A DNA stretch of 14,359 nucleotides from Anaerolineae bacterium (lineage in GTDB: Bacteria > Chloroflexota > Anaerolineae > UBA1429): assembly GCA_007123335.1 (NCBI GenBank), contig SKLG01000018.1, positions 1-14,359 on the forward strand, in the 5' to 3' direction. The notes under the pieces are model-generated. The model saw nothing but the letters and a program-made list of their open reading frames with translations. It made no database searches and had not been told where the DNA came from. Every line of letters begins with the position of its first letter. Positions within the stretch are counted from its first letter, which is position 1. Of the stretch, positions 6,854 through 14,089 are shown one piece after another. A program made the position numbers and the translations under genes.

Positions 6854-7623
6854 AGCATCACCTCCGCCAACAGGCGCTCCAGGTTGCCGCCGGCGATAGC
6901 CTGGCGCGCCTCCTCGTCGATCTCGGCGCGGGCCACCATCAGACGTGGGCCGCCCATGCTGTGCTCCGGAAAGTGGCTCCCGTAGAGCAGCCGCTCCGGC
7001 CCATAGCGCGCCACCAGGTCGCGCAGGCCACAATCCAGCTCATAGCGCGAGATGTCCAGGTAAAAGCGCGGATAGTGCTCCAGGAAAGGCCGGAAGAAGC
7101 GATCCTCGCCCCAGGGGCCATGATGGGCCAGGATCAGCGTCAGGTCCGGGTACTGCTCCAGCAAGCGCGTAAGCATCCGCCAGGTGTCGGGCGGACGGGG
7201 GCCGCCGGCATCGCGGGGGATCAGCAGTGGGATGCGGCGCTCGGCGACCTCGTCTAGGAAGCCGCCAAAGGTGAAGCGATCCAGCAGGTAGCGATGCTGC
7301 TCGGCAAAGGCCCACAGCGCGCGCACGTTGGCCGCGGCCATTTGGCGAAAGAACTCGGGCGCCGGGGGGAGTTCATCGGTCTGGGGCGGCAGGATGGCCC
7401 AGGAACCCACCAGGCGCGGCTGGTCGGCGATGGCCTCGGCCAGGGCGGGGTTGCCCACCGCCGGCGATTGCTCGCTCATCAGCGCGTGGCGCACCAGCGC
7501 CCGCTCCACACCAAGGCGGTCCATCTCGGCCAGCAGCTCGGCTGCCGACGGACACGGGCGGATGAGGCCGTGAGCCGGCCTGCCGATGCTGACATTGCAG
7601 TCAAAGTAAGACAGAGTCTCCAA
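6850..7623 (-). CDS. Amidohydrolase-2 family protein with altered metal site
   Basis: A 257-residue protein with the same fold as its downstream neighbour: HHGPWGEDRFFRPF (H167, H168) and YGSHFPEHSMGG near the C-terminus. The usual N-terminal HxH is replaced by DCN (residues 8-10, FDCNVSIGR), and the conserved Asp of the GSDxP motif is His217 (GSHFP). It may bind metal differently, have a different activity, or act as a structural partner. Start: TTG at 7623, with AGGAG 7 bases upstream; no nearer ATG begins the conserved region. It overlaps the next gene by 4 bases and follows map by 25 bases. Confidence 0.85.
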   Translation of the reverse strand: METLSYFDCNVSIGRPAHGLIRPCPSAAELLAEMDRLGVERALVRHALMSEQSPAVGNPALAEAIADQPRLVGSWAILPPQTDELPPAPEFFRQMAAANVRALWAFAEQHRYLLDRFTFGGFLDEVAERRIPLLIPRDAGGPRPPDTWRMLTRLLEQYPDLTLILAHHGPWGEDRFFRPFLEHYPRFYLDISRYELDCGLRDLVARYGPERLLYGSHFPEHSMGGPRLMVARAEIDEEARQAIAGGNLERLLAEVML

Positions 7624-7648
7624 GGCGTGACTCCTTTGAGGTTGCGGC

Positions 7649-8419
7649 TCAGGGCAGCGTCAAGATCTCGGGCGCGTCCTCCGTGATCACGATGGTGTGC
7701 TCGAAATGGGCGCACAAGCCACCGTCACGGGTGGCCACGGTCCAATAATCGTCCTTGACAAAGAGGTCTGCCGGGCCCACGGTGACCATTGGCTCCAGGG
7801 CCAAGGTCATCCCCGGGCGCAGCGGCGCGCCACGGTCGCGGGTCCCCCAATTGGGGATTTGGGGATCCTCGTGCATGGTATAGCCCACGCCATGGCCGGT
7901 ATACTCGCGCACCACCTGGTATCCCTGCCCCTCCACCCATTCCTGGATGCTGGCCGACACATCGCCCAGGCGGTTGCCGGGGCGGCAGGCGTCGATGGCC
8001 AGCCGCAGCGCCTCGCGGGTCACCTCGATGAGCCGCTGCGCCGCCTCCGAGATGGCGCCCACCGCCACGGTGACCGCCGAATCGCCGATGACCCCTTCCC
8101 AGGTGGTGCCACAATCCACGCTGAGGATATCGCCCTCCCGCAGGCGGCGTTGGCCGGGGATGCCGTGCACCAGTTCGTCGTTGATGCTGGCGTTGATCGT
8201 TGCGGGATAGGGGTGGCCGGGAAAGGTATTGTTGGGATAGCCGAGGAAGGCGGGTTGGGCGTCGTGGGCGCGGAGGACCTGGGCAGCGATGGCGTCAAGC
8301 TCACGGGTGGATACCCCCGGCTTGACCGCGTCGCACACCGCTTGCAGCGCCAACGCGTTGATGCGCCCCGCCTCGCGCATGGCTGCGATCTCGGCGGCCG
8401 ATTTGCGAATGATGGCCAC
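7649..8419 (-). CDS. map: Methionine aminopeptidase, type I
   Basis: A 256-residue enzyme that removes the N-terminal Met from new proteins in the cytoplasm. All five metal ligands are visible: D102 (SVDCGT), D113 (GDSA), H176 (TGHGVG), E209 (LEPM) and E240 (FEHT). The active-site His is H85 (NDELVHG). The substrate loop carries a short extra stretch (NNTFPGHPYP, residues 63-72) compared with the usual FPASIC-type sequence. It starts with GTG at 8419, 3 bases after the stop of the upstream reductase-like gene, with GAGG 8 bases upstream. Its place here rather than beside ribosomal-protein genes raises the possibility of a second copy in the genome. Confidence 0.96.
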   Translation of the reverse strand: MAIIRKSAAEIAAMREAGRINALALQAVCDAVKPGVSTRELDAIAAQVLRAHDAQPAFLGYPNNTFPGHPYPATINASINDELVHGIPGQRRLREGDILSVDCGTTWEGVIGDSAVTVAVGAISEAAQRLIEVTREALRLAIDACRPGNRLGDVSASIQEWVEGQGYQVVREYTGHGVGYTMHEDPQIPNWGTRDRGAPLRPGMTLALEPMVTVGPADLFVKDDYWTVATRDGGLCAHFEHTIVITEDAPEILTLP

Positions 8420-8422
8420 GCG

Positions 8423-9505
8423 CTAGACCTCGATGCCTTGAGGAGCGAGGAAGGTCAGGAGCGGCGTCTCCATGCCGGCCTCCTCAGCCAGCGTCAACAG
8501 GTGTGCGTGGGCGCGGCGCAGCTCGTCGTCGGACGAGCGCACCATGTCGTCGACGACGGTCTCGACCCAGTAGGGAAGACTGGCGGCGCGTACCAGCAGA
8601 CGTTGCAGCCAGCGGGGACCCTGCAACGCTGCCTTGTGCGCAGCGGGTGTAACCGGTGTGCCGCTGGCTTCGAGCACCGTCAGGGCCTCGCGGAGCGCGC
8701 CGAGATAAAGCATGATCTCGCCGCTGTCCCTCGCCATGGCGCGCACACCGCCGTTACGTCGCACGACGCCGGCAAGGGCGACCCGCATAGCCGCATGGGT
8801 GCGCAGCCAGGGGAGCATCTGTCGTTGGATTTCAACCTTGAGGCCGGCATGACGTAGCACCGCCGCCGCCTGTCGCAATCGGGGCGTGCTGCTGCCGTCT
8901 GATTCGCCGAGGATGGTGGCTCCGGTCCACAGGGGCAGGCTATAGACCGTGTCTTGCGTCCGCGAACCGCCGGTGGCGGGAAAGCCCAAGAGCACCGATG
9001 GCTCGCCCAACGCCTGGATCAGCGCGCCGACGATGCCAGGGTCGCTCTGCATGAAAACCACCGGCGTGGTGGGATCGAGGCTCTTGAGGGTATCGAGCAT
9101 GTCCATCATCTGGGTGGAGCGAACCGCCACGATGACCAGGTCAAAGGCTGCGCCGTGGGGCAGAGCAGAGACGACGCGCACGGGAGCTGGGCGTTGGGCC
9201 CAACGCAGGCGCCGGCGGGTGAGGAGATCGCGCACGATCAACCCACGGTCGCGCAACGCTACATAGCGCCCTCCACGGGCCAACAGTGTGACGTCCATGC
9301 CCGCCCTCGCAAGGTAGAGGGCATAGGTGCTGCCGACGACGCCGGCGCCCAGCACGGCGACCTGTACCATCTGGTTGCGAGCGTGTCTTTGGGCCTTTTG
9401 TCGCTGCTGGTGCACGAAAGCGGCAGCGGCGAGTCCGGCCAGGCCCACTCCGCCCAAGAGACCTAAAAGGCGATAGGGCGATGGGCGTGGCCGATCGCTG
9501 GGCAT
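8423..9505 (-). CDS. Ketopantoate reductase-like (ApbA/PanE fold) protein with N-terminal membrane segment
   Basis: A 360-residue protein. Residues about 11-31 are hydrophobic (YRLLGLLGGVGLAGLAAAAF), followed by a basic stretch, and look like a membrane anchor. A Rossmann domain starts at VQVAVLGAGVVG (GxGxxG 53-58), followed by an ApbA-like C-terminal helical domain. The QNG motif that supplies the catalytic Asn in PanE reads QSD (153-155). The catalytic Lys segment has no Lys (LPWLRTHAAM, 231-240). It is therefore unlikely to be an ordinary pantothenate-pathway enzyme; it may be another NAD(P)-dependent dehydrogenase or an inactive relative. The start at 9505 is chosen for its GGGAGG site 6 bases away. 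A later ATG at 9370 would remove the anchor but has no ribosome binding site. It lies 13 bases from the upstream gene and 3 from map. Confidence 0.75.
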   Translation of the reverse strand: MPSDRPRPSPYRLLGLLGGVGLAGLAAAAFVHQQRQKAQRHARNQMVQVAVLGAGVVGSTYALYLARAGMDVTLLARGGRYVALRDRGLIVRDLLTRRRLRWAQRPAPVRVVSALPHGAAFDLVIVAVRSTQMMDMLDTLKSLDPTTPVVFMQSDPGIVGALIQALGEPSVLLGFPATGGSRTQDTVYSLPLWTGATILGESDGSSTPRLRQAAAVLRHAGLKVEIQRQMLPWLRTHAAMRVALAGVVRRNGGVRAMARDSGEIMLYLGALREALTVLEASGTPVTPAAHKAALQGPRWLQRLLVRAASLPYWVETVVDDMVRSSDDELRRAHAHLLTLAEEAGMETPLLTFLAPQGIEV

Positions 9506-9518
9506 CGTCGGCCTCCCG

Positions 9519-9926
9519 CTAGAAGCAGCCGATCTGGCAGGGGCGTACACGGAGCTGCATCGCCTCGGCGATGTTGCCCATCTGTAGGCGAGGATACTTG
9601 TGGGCCTCGGCTGTGGCCCACACATCAGCGCACGAAACTTCGCCGTTATGGGCTTTGGAGGAAAGATCTTGCTCAATTTCAGACGGCACTCGCTCGGCAG
9701 AGTGCACAATTTTGCTCTTTCCTTCTAACTTTGGGCCGTACCCAAATAGGCCGAGCTGGCAACGAAAAAAGCGCAGGTTCGTGGAGCGGTTGATGACACG
9801 GCTGACCTCTAGTGCCGAGAGTTCTAGCTTGGCGGCGATGCGGTGAGCATCGGCACAAGCCAGCTCGCCATCTACGGCCATTTCTAGAGCCATGTCAATG
9901 ATCTGTTGCTTGACCTCTGGTTCCAT
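9519..9926 (-). CDS. Small two-repeat cysteine-motif protein of unknown function
   Basis: A 135-residue protein. Two copies of a 42-45 residue unit can be aligned by eye, residues 19-62 and 94-135. Each begins DGELACAD or NGEVSCAD, continues as a predicted helical segment, and ends RCQLGLFG or PCQIGCF. Cysteines at 24, 56, 99, 130 and 134 are regularly placed, so a metal or redox role is possible; this is an inference. I do not recognise a named family with certainty. The CQ(L/I)G(L/C)F signature also seems to occur in other small anaerobe proteins, from memory and unverified. The start at 9926 has GGAGG 4 bases upstream, and a longer in-frame start (from 10136) would cross the promoter. It is the first gene of the minus-strand operon. 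Confidence 0.7.
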   Translation of the reverse strand: MEPEVKQQIIDMALEMAVDGELACADAHRIAAKLELSALEVSRVINRSTNLRFFRCQLGLFGYGPKLEGKSKIVHSAERVPSEIEQDLSSKAHNGEVSCADVWATAEAHKYPRLQMGNIAEAMQLRVRPCQIGCF

Positions 9927-9966
9927 GATGCCTCCTTGGCGTGAGGTTGTGTCTACGTCGACCCTT

Positions 9967-9995
9967 ATTCTACCCCGCTGCGTGTGGCGAGGCAA
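9967..9995 (-). promoter_or_regulatory. Promoter of the minus-strand operon
   Basis: On the minus strand, TTGCCT (9990-9995) and TAGAAT (9967-9972) are separated by exactly 17 bases. The -10 box lies 40 bases before the start at 9926. Confidence 0.7.
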
Positions 9996-10073
9996 GCGCG
10001 CCAAGCACGCAGATACGCATAACCACCTGCGTCTCAAGAGCGGTGGAGATGCGGTATATATTGTAGACGTTAG

Positions 10074-10103
10074 AAGGCACCCAAAAGTTCCGGCTTGTGC
10101 CTT
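10074..10103. repeat. Inverted repeat in the divergent intergenic region
   Basis: AAGGCAC (10074-10080) and GTGCCTT (10097-10103) form a 7-bp stem with a 16-base loop. The region 9927-10263 is otherwise non-coding; I see the two divergent promoters, the ATGTCC copies and this hairpin, but no convincing gene. Confidence 0.35.
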
Positions 10104-10159
10104 TGTGGGTTGTGGGCTTGATTGCCTGACCAGCAATTCGATGGGTATGGAGACAGGCT

Positions 10160-10263
10160 ATGTCCGAGTCGGAACTCGCGAAATGCCCCTTGACAACCCT
10201 TGGATGTCCGGTTATAATAATTATAGGACATAGGATGAAGCATACACCGTAGCAAGGATGTCC
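10160..10263. repeat. Four ATGTCC/GGACAT copies around the integrase-hsp20 promoter (putative operators)
   Basis: ATGTCC occurs at 10160-10165, 10204-10209 and 10258-10263, and its reverse GGACAT at 10226-10231. The second and third in order form an inverted repeat with 16 bases between arms that encloses the -10 box. Two copies extend to GGATGTCC (10202-10209 and 10256-10263). Their crowding around one promoter suggests operator sites. Six-base words recur by chance, so this is an inference. Confidence 0.5.
10190..10218 (+). promoter_or_regulatory. Perfect sigma70 promoter of the recombinase-like/hsp20 operon
   Basis: TTGACA (10190-10195) and TATAAT (10213-10218) are separated by exactly 17 bases. 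The -10 is part of a short palindrome TATAAT-A-ATTATA (10213-10225), which also gives a TATAAT on the opposite strand. The leader before the start codon is about 40 bases. Such a strong promoter would be expected to be repressed, consistent with the surrounding ATGTCC repeats. Confidence 0.88.
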
Positions 10264-11328
10264 ATGATGGCCCGGTACAAGACCGTTGAGGAGCTGACCG
10301 CCGAGTGGCAGGCTGATCTGTCAGAAAAAGTGGCGGCAAAGCAAGTGGCGAGGACCACCTGCGAAACCTATATGCGCGGCGTAGAGCGCTACCTACATTG
10401 GTGTCGCCAAGAGCGCGTTAGGTGGCAAGAGACCGAGTCGATTGGTCGATGGAGATCCAGCCTCTTGCGGCAAGGGTTGAGCGTCGGCTCGATAAATACA
10501 TGGTTCGCCGGCGTGAGGGCCTTTTTCTCCTGGGCGGTTGAAGCACGCTCTGTAGGACATGATCCTACGCTGAGCATGCGCACCTTGGCTCGTCCAGAAG
10601 GAGGCGAGCCTGCTGGACGGGTGCCGCTGACGGATCGCGAGGTGCTGCGGGTGCTGGCTCAGCCGGATAATAGCGAGATCGGTCTTCGAGACAGCGCCAT
10701 TCTGACCTTGATGGTGTACGCCGCAGCACGAACGGTCGATATTCAGCGGGCCGCTGTGGGCGATGTTAAAGAGAGCCCGGATGGCGCCTATGCGCTATCT
10801 GGAGATAATGGTCAGGAGAGTTTGGCGATCGTACATGCCCATGCGGTGGCTGCGTTGCAGAACTGGCTTGAGGTGCACCCCATGGCCGATAGCGTCGAGG
10901 CCCCGCTCTTTGTGGCTCTGGGTAATCGGGCACGAGGGAGCCGACTAACGGCCAGAGCGATCCGACGCCTGGTGCGAGGCCACTTGGTAAGCGCCGGGAT
11001 TCGCGATCCGCAAAAGACTGCGCAAAGTTTGCGTAGCAGCGCCATCTGCAACGCGCTACGACAAGGGCAAACTCTCGAACAGGTGCGAGCCATGTCTCGC
11101 CATCGCGATCTGGCGAGCTTGTCGGCGCACCTATCCGACGTCCAGAACAATGGCTTGGGCGGTGAGGAAGAGAGAGGGCTTTTGATAGTCCACGCCTCAG
11201 CCGCCATCGACTATGACGCTTCCCCCACTGACGATGATGGTCGATCTGCCGGGCCAGAACGGCGCACGACGAGTGCGCGTGCTACTGACAAGATATATGA
11301 AAAGCACAGTTTTGTGGGAGGTGTATGA
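10264..11328 (+). CDS. Tyrosine-recombinase-fold protein lacking catalytic residues (probable DNA-binding relative of integrases)
   Basis: A 354-residue protein with an N-terminal SAM-like core-binding domain (about residues 1-105; ARTTCETYMRGVERYLHWC, then the INTWFAGVRAFFSWAV helix) and a recombinase C-terminal domain (about 115-300). Motif I Arg is present (R156 in AAARTVDI), as are R257 (QSLRSS) and H280 (SRHRDL). The motif II His is Gln254. No Lys occurs in the beta-hairpin (SGDNGQES). The position of the nucleophile, nine residues after H280, is His289 (LSAHLSD), a CAC codon. It should therefore bind DNA but not cleave it. A 55-residue tail follows the domain. ATG codons occur at 10258, 10264 and 10267; AAGG at 10254-10257 fits the second or third. 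The stop overlaps or abuts the hsp20 start. Being single-gene and unflanked by other mobile genes, it looks domesticated. Confidence 0.85.
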   Translation: MMARYKTVEELTAEWQADLSEKVAAKQVARTTCETYMRGVERYLHWCRQERVRWQETESIGRWRSSLLRQGLSVGSINTWFAGVRAFFSWAVEARSVGHDPTLSMRTLARPEGGEPAGRVPLTDREVLRVLAQPDNSEIGLRDSAILTLMVYAAARTVDIQRAAVGDVKESPDGAYALSGDNGQESLAIVHAHAVAALQNWLEVHPMADSVEAPLFVALGNRARGSRLTARAIRRLVRGHLVSAGIRDPQKTAQSLRSSAICNALRQGQTLEQVRAMSRHRDLASLSAHLSDVQNNGLGGEEERGLLIVHASAAIDYDASPTDDDGRSAGPERRTTSARATDKIYEKHSFVGGV

Positions 11329-11792
11329 TGTCTCTATCACGTTGGGATCCCTATCGGGAATCTGTTTCGCTGCGTGAGGCTATGAACCGTCTCTTTGATG
11401 AGAGCTGGCTTGGCCCCTCTTGGTCGAGGGAAGGCGATGGTGACGCGCAGGGAATCTTTGTGCCGATGGACGTGGTCGAGAAGGATGACCAGATCGAGAT
11501 TACCGCGCCCCTTCCTGGCCTCAAGCCGGAGGATGTGGATATTCGCATCACCGGCAACATGCTGACGATCAAGGGCGAGTTCCGTGAGGAAAAAGAGGAG
11601 GAGCGTGGGACCGTCCATCATCGCGAGCGACGCTATGGCTCGTTCCAGCGCGCCATGAGGTTGCCGATGAGCGTGGATACGTCCAAGGCCGAGGCTACCT
11701 TTGAGGATGGCATGCTCACCCTCAGCTTACCCAAGACAGAAGAGGCCAAGCCGAAACAGATTGAGGTCAAGGCCAAGTCCGACTCCAAGTAG
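11328..11792 (+). CDS. Small heat shock protein (Hsp20/alpha-crystallin family)
   Basis: A 154-residue chaperone that holds unfolding proteins in the cytoplasm. The alpha-crystallin domain spans about residues 42-135: FVPMDVVEKDDQIEITAPLP, the segment LKPEDVDIRITGNMLTIKGE, the RRYGSFQRAMRLP strand and the EATFEDGMLTLSLPK strand. The C-terminal IEV (in KQIEVKAK) is the I-x-I/V oligomer contact. Two adjacent ATGs exist at 11325 and 11328. GGGAGG (11316-11321) is 3 bases from the first and 6 from the second, so the second is preferred. Either way it overlaps the recombinase-like stop (TGA 11326-11328), which implies translational coupling. No CIRCE element is seen upstream. Confidence 0.95.
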   Translation: MSLSRWDPYRESVSLREAMNRLFDESWLGPSWSREGDGDAQGIFVPMDVVEKDDQIEITAPLPGLKPEDVDIRITGNMLTIKGEFREEKEEERGTVHHRERRYGSFQRAMRLPMSVDTSKAEATFEDGMLTLSLPKTEEAKPKQIEVKAKSDSK

Positions 11793-11844
11793 GCCAGGCC
11801 TCTTGGCTGCTAGGAATGCCATCGGGTCTTGAACAGAACGAGAG

Positions 11845-11881
11845 CAGAAGCGCCAGGGCGATTGTCGCCCTGGCGCTTCTG
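11845..11881 (+). terminator. Hairpin terminator after hsp20
   Basis: A perfect 17-bp stem (11845-11861 with 11865-11881) closes a 3-base TTG loop and is followed by only a short T-run (TTT). It lies 53 bases after the hsp20 stop and fits an intrinsic terminator of the two-gene unit. Confidence 0.75.
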
Positions 11882-12170
11882 TTTGGCAGGAGTTGTGAAG
11901 AGGCAAATGGACCAAGCGCTTCAATATGACGAAAGCGAGCGCTGCGCGCGCAGCGTGATCGGGTGCAGCAAGTCGTTGACCCCTTGGCCGCACAGTCACT
12001 GGAGCCGATTACGATGAACGCGCGGCGAGGTCTGCTTGCGAGATTGGGTGAGCGGGTCCGAAAACGCCGTTGTGACCGAGCGGCGTTCTAGAGGTTGCGT
12101 GAAGGGATGGCGGCTTCTACAATGCGTCCCAACGATTTCGCGGCTGCATCAGCATAGGAGCGTACACCTC
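11882..12170. other. Intergenic region without a recognisable gene
   Basis: This 289-base stretch has a 16-base perfect palindrome of CG-rich sequence (11940-11955), a 7-bp inverted repeat AACGCCG/CGGCGTT (12063-12069, 12081-12087, 11-base loop), and a TTGACC at 11976-11981 without a matching -10 box. I see no coding region or clear promoter for the following gene. Confidence 0.5.
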
Positions 12171-14036
12171 ATGACCAGATTTCTGCACATCGGCATGGAC
12201 GGGATGAGCATGCCCTTCCTCAAACGCTTTCTGGGAGAGGGCATCCTGCCCACCTTTGCGTCGCTGGTGGATCGTGGCACCATCAACTGCCTGATGCCCT
12301 CCATCGCCGCCTGGACGCCGACCAATTGGGCGGCGCAGGTCACCGGCGCGCATCCGGGCGCTCACGGCCTGGGCGGATGGACGCGGCACCATCGCCGCGA
12401 TCCGTTGAGCGTGGCGCCCATCGAGTCGTGGGAGTTTCGCGAGTGGCAGGCCGAGACGGTGTGGCAGGTGGCCGAGGAAGCCGGGCACAAGGTGCTGATC
12501 ACCAACTATCCGGTGGCCACCTGGCCCAGCCCGGTGGAGCAGGGCTATGTCGTCGCGCCTGGGTTTCGCTACCCGCCCTTTGTTCTCGCCGATCCCGGGC
12601 TGTTCTACGCCTCTCCGGCGGTGGAGGGCGCCGACGCCCGCGACGGCGCTGCTCGAGGGCGCACCGTCGATGTGGTTGAGGAGGGCGCGCCTCCGGGCAG
12701 CTATCCCTTGCCGCTTAGGGCCGCCGAGGGATGGAATGGCCTGGAAGGCTCTGCGTACGAGATAAAAGTGCCCATTGCCCTGAAGGAGGGAGGCCACCAG
12801 ACTTTTTATCTGCTCATCCAGTATGAGCGGATCACCGTCCACGACGCGAGAGATGCGACACGTCCGCTGGCGACGCTTGAAGCTGACGTCTGGAGCCCCT
12901 TCCTGATGCACCCATTCGGGGAGGAGGGTGCCGAGGGCAGCGTGCGCTTTCGTCTGCTGGACTGGCAGCGCGGGCCGCGCATCGAGTTTTGCCACTCTCA
13001 GGTGTATAGCACCCGTGGCTTTGCTCACCCGACGACGCTGGCGGACGAGATCGCGGTGGAGGTCGGCCCCTTTTTCACCTCCTTTACCGCCTATCCGCGA
13101 GATGATGCCACGTTGGGCGCCTTTCTCGATGACGTCAGCTATCAGGGCCACTGGGAGGCCGGGGTGGCGCGCCATGTGGCGCAGCATCATGGCTGGGACC
13201 TGCACTTTTGCCATTGGCACATCTTTGACAACATCAACCATCCCACGGTGAACCATATCGACCCCAATGGCCCCGACTATGACCCCGCAGTGGCGGCCTG
13301 GAACCTGGAGGCGCAGCGGCGCTGCTACCAGATCGCCGACGAGGTGCTGGCCGAGTTCCTCACCCTGGCCGACGACGACACGGTGGTGATGGTCGCCTCG
13401 GACCACGCCATGCCGCCGGCCCAACGCTGGGCCGATATGGACGCGCGGCTGGTGGAGACGGGGTTGATGGTCATGGACCCGACCACGCGCACCATCGATA
13501 TGAGCCGCTCGCCCACCTACACCTGGCCCGGTCGCGGCGCCGAGGTGATGATCAATCTGCAAGGCCGCGAGCCCACCGGCGTCGTCGCCCCGGAGGATTA
13601 CGCCGGGGTGCAGGATGCGGTGCTCGACGCGATGCTCGATTGGAAGGACCCGGCCACCGGCAAGCGGGTGATGGCGTTGGCGTTGCGCCTCGAGGATGCC
13701 CAGATCATCGGCTACTGGGGCGAGGACAATGGCGACGTGATCTGCGTCTTTAACCACGGCGTAGGCTGGGGCGCTGTGGGCGGCGGCGCCAGCGTGGGGC
13801 CGGGCAAGGGGGCGCTGCACGGCTCGCAGGTGCCCACCTACGAGACCGACCTGTTCACCACCATGGGCACGATGATCCTGGCCGGCCCCGGTGTGCGCGG
13901 CGGCGGCTATGAGCGCGATTGGCAGCGCTGGGGGCTGATCCGCATGATCGACGTCGCGCCCACCATCTCGCACCTGATGGGGCTGCGTCCGCCCAAGCAG
14001 AATCAGGGCGTGCTGCCCTACGATCTCTTGGTCTAG
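12171..14036 (+). CDS. Alkaline-phosphatase-superfamily phosphodiesterase/nucleotide pyrophosphatase-like protein
   Basis: A 621-residue protein with the type I phosphodiesterase layout. Metal ligand D10 lies in IGMDGMS, and the nucleophile region is TPTNWAAQVTGAHPGAHG (T49 probably, or T51). A second metal set is D353 and H357 (FDNINH), then D411 and H412 (ASDHAM), and H550 (GALHGSQVP). All the residues needed for two-zinc hydrolysis are present, so the enzyme should be active on a phosphate diester or related bond; the substrate is unknown. No signal peptide is seen, so a cytoplasmic location is likely. The ATG at 12171 has TAGGAG 10 bases upstream. A longer in-frame reading from 12036 has no such site and no conserved content. 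Confidence 0.88.
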   Translation: MTRFLHIGMDGMSMPFLKRFLGEGILPTFASLVDRGTINCLMPSIAAWTPTNWAAQVTGAHPGAHGLGGWTRHHRRDPLSVAPIESWEFREWQAETVWQVAEEAGHKVLITNYPVATWPSPVEQGYVVAPGFRYPPFVLADPGLFYASPAVEGADARDGAARGRTVDVVEEGAPPGSYPLPLRAAEGWNGLEGSAYEIKVPIALKEGGHQTFYLLIQYERITVHDARDATRPLATLEADVWSPFLMHPFGEEGAEGSVRFRLLDWQRGPRIEFCHSQVYSTRGFAHPTTLADEIAVEVGPFFTSFTAYPRDDATLGAFLDDVSYQGHWEAGVARHVAQHHGWDLHFCHWHIFDNINHPTVNHIDPNGPDYDPAVAAWNLEAQRRCYQIADEVLAEFLTLADDDTVVMVASDHAMPPAQRWADMDARLVETGLMVMDPTTRTIDMSRSPTYTWPGRGAEVMINLQGREPTGVVAPEDYAGVQDAVLDAMLDWKDPATGKRVMALALRLEDAQIIGYWGEDNGDVICVFNHGVGWGAVGGGASVGPGKGALHGSQVPTYETDLFTTMGTMILAGPGVRGGGYERDWQRWGLIRMIDVAPTISHLMGLRPPKQNQGVLPYDLLV

Positions 14037-14053
14037 CGGTTGATGGACTCGCT

Positions 14054-14078
14054 GGGGGCTCGCAGGCAGCGAGCCCCC
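14054..14078. terminator. Hairpin terminator between convergent genes
   Basis: GGGGGCTCGC (14054-14063) and GCGAGCCCCC (14069-14078) form a perfect 10-bp stem with a 5-base loop. It lies 18 bases after the phosphodiesterase stop and 12 bases from the end of the convergent gene, and could serve both. Confidence 0.75.
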
Positions 14079-14089
14079 TTGCGCTCGGA

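Noticed and set aside
7697..8857. Plus-strand frame of 386 codons
   Set aside because: Antisense to map and the reductase-like gene; no motif, no ribosome binding site.
10104..11327. CIRCE or other classical heat-shock element before hsp20
   Set aside because: No TTAGCACTC-N9-GAGTGCTAA or close variant is visible; only the ATGTCC repeats and the sigma70 promoter.
10160..11792. Active integrase marking a genomic island or prophage
   Set aside because: Catalytic residues are missing, no att-like repeats or tRNA gene adjoin it, and no other mobile genes are nearby.
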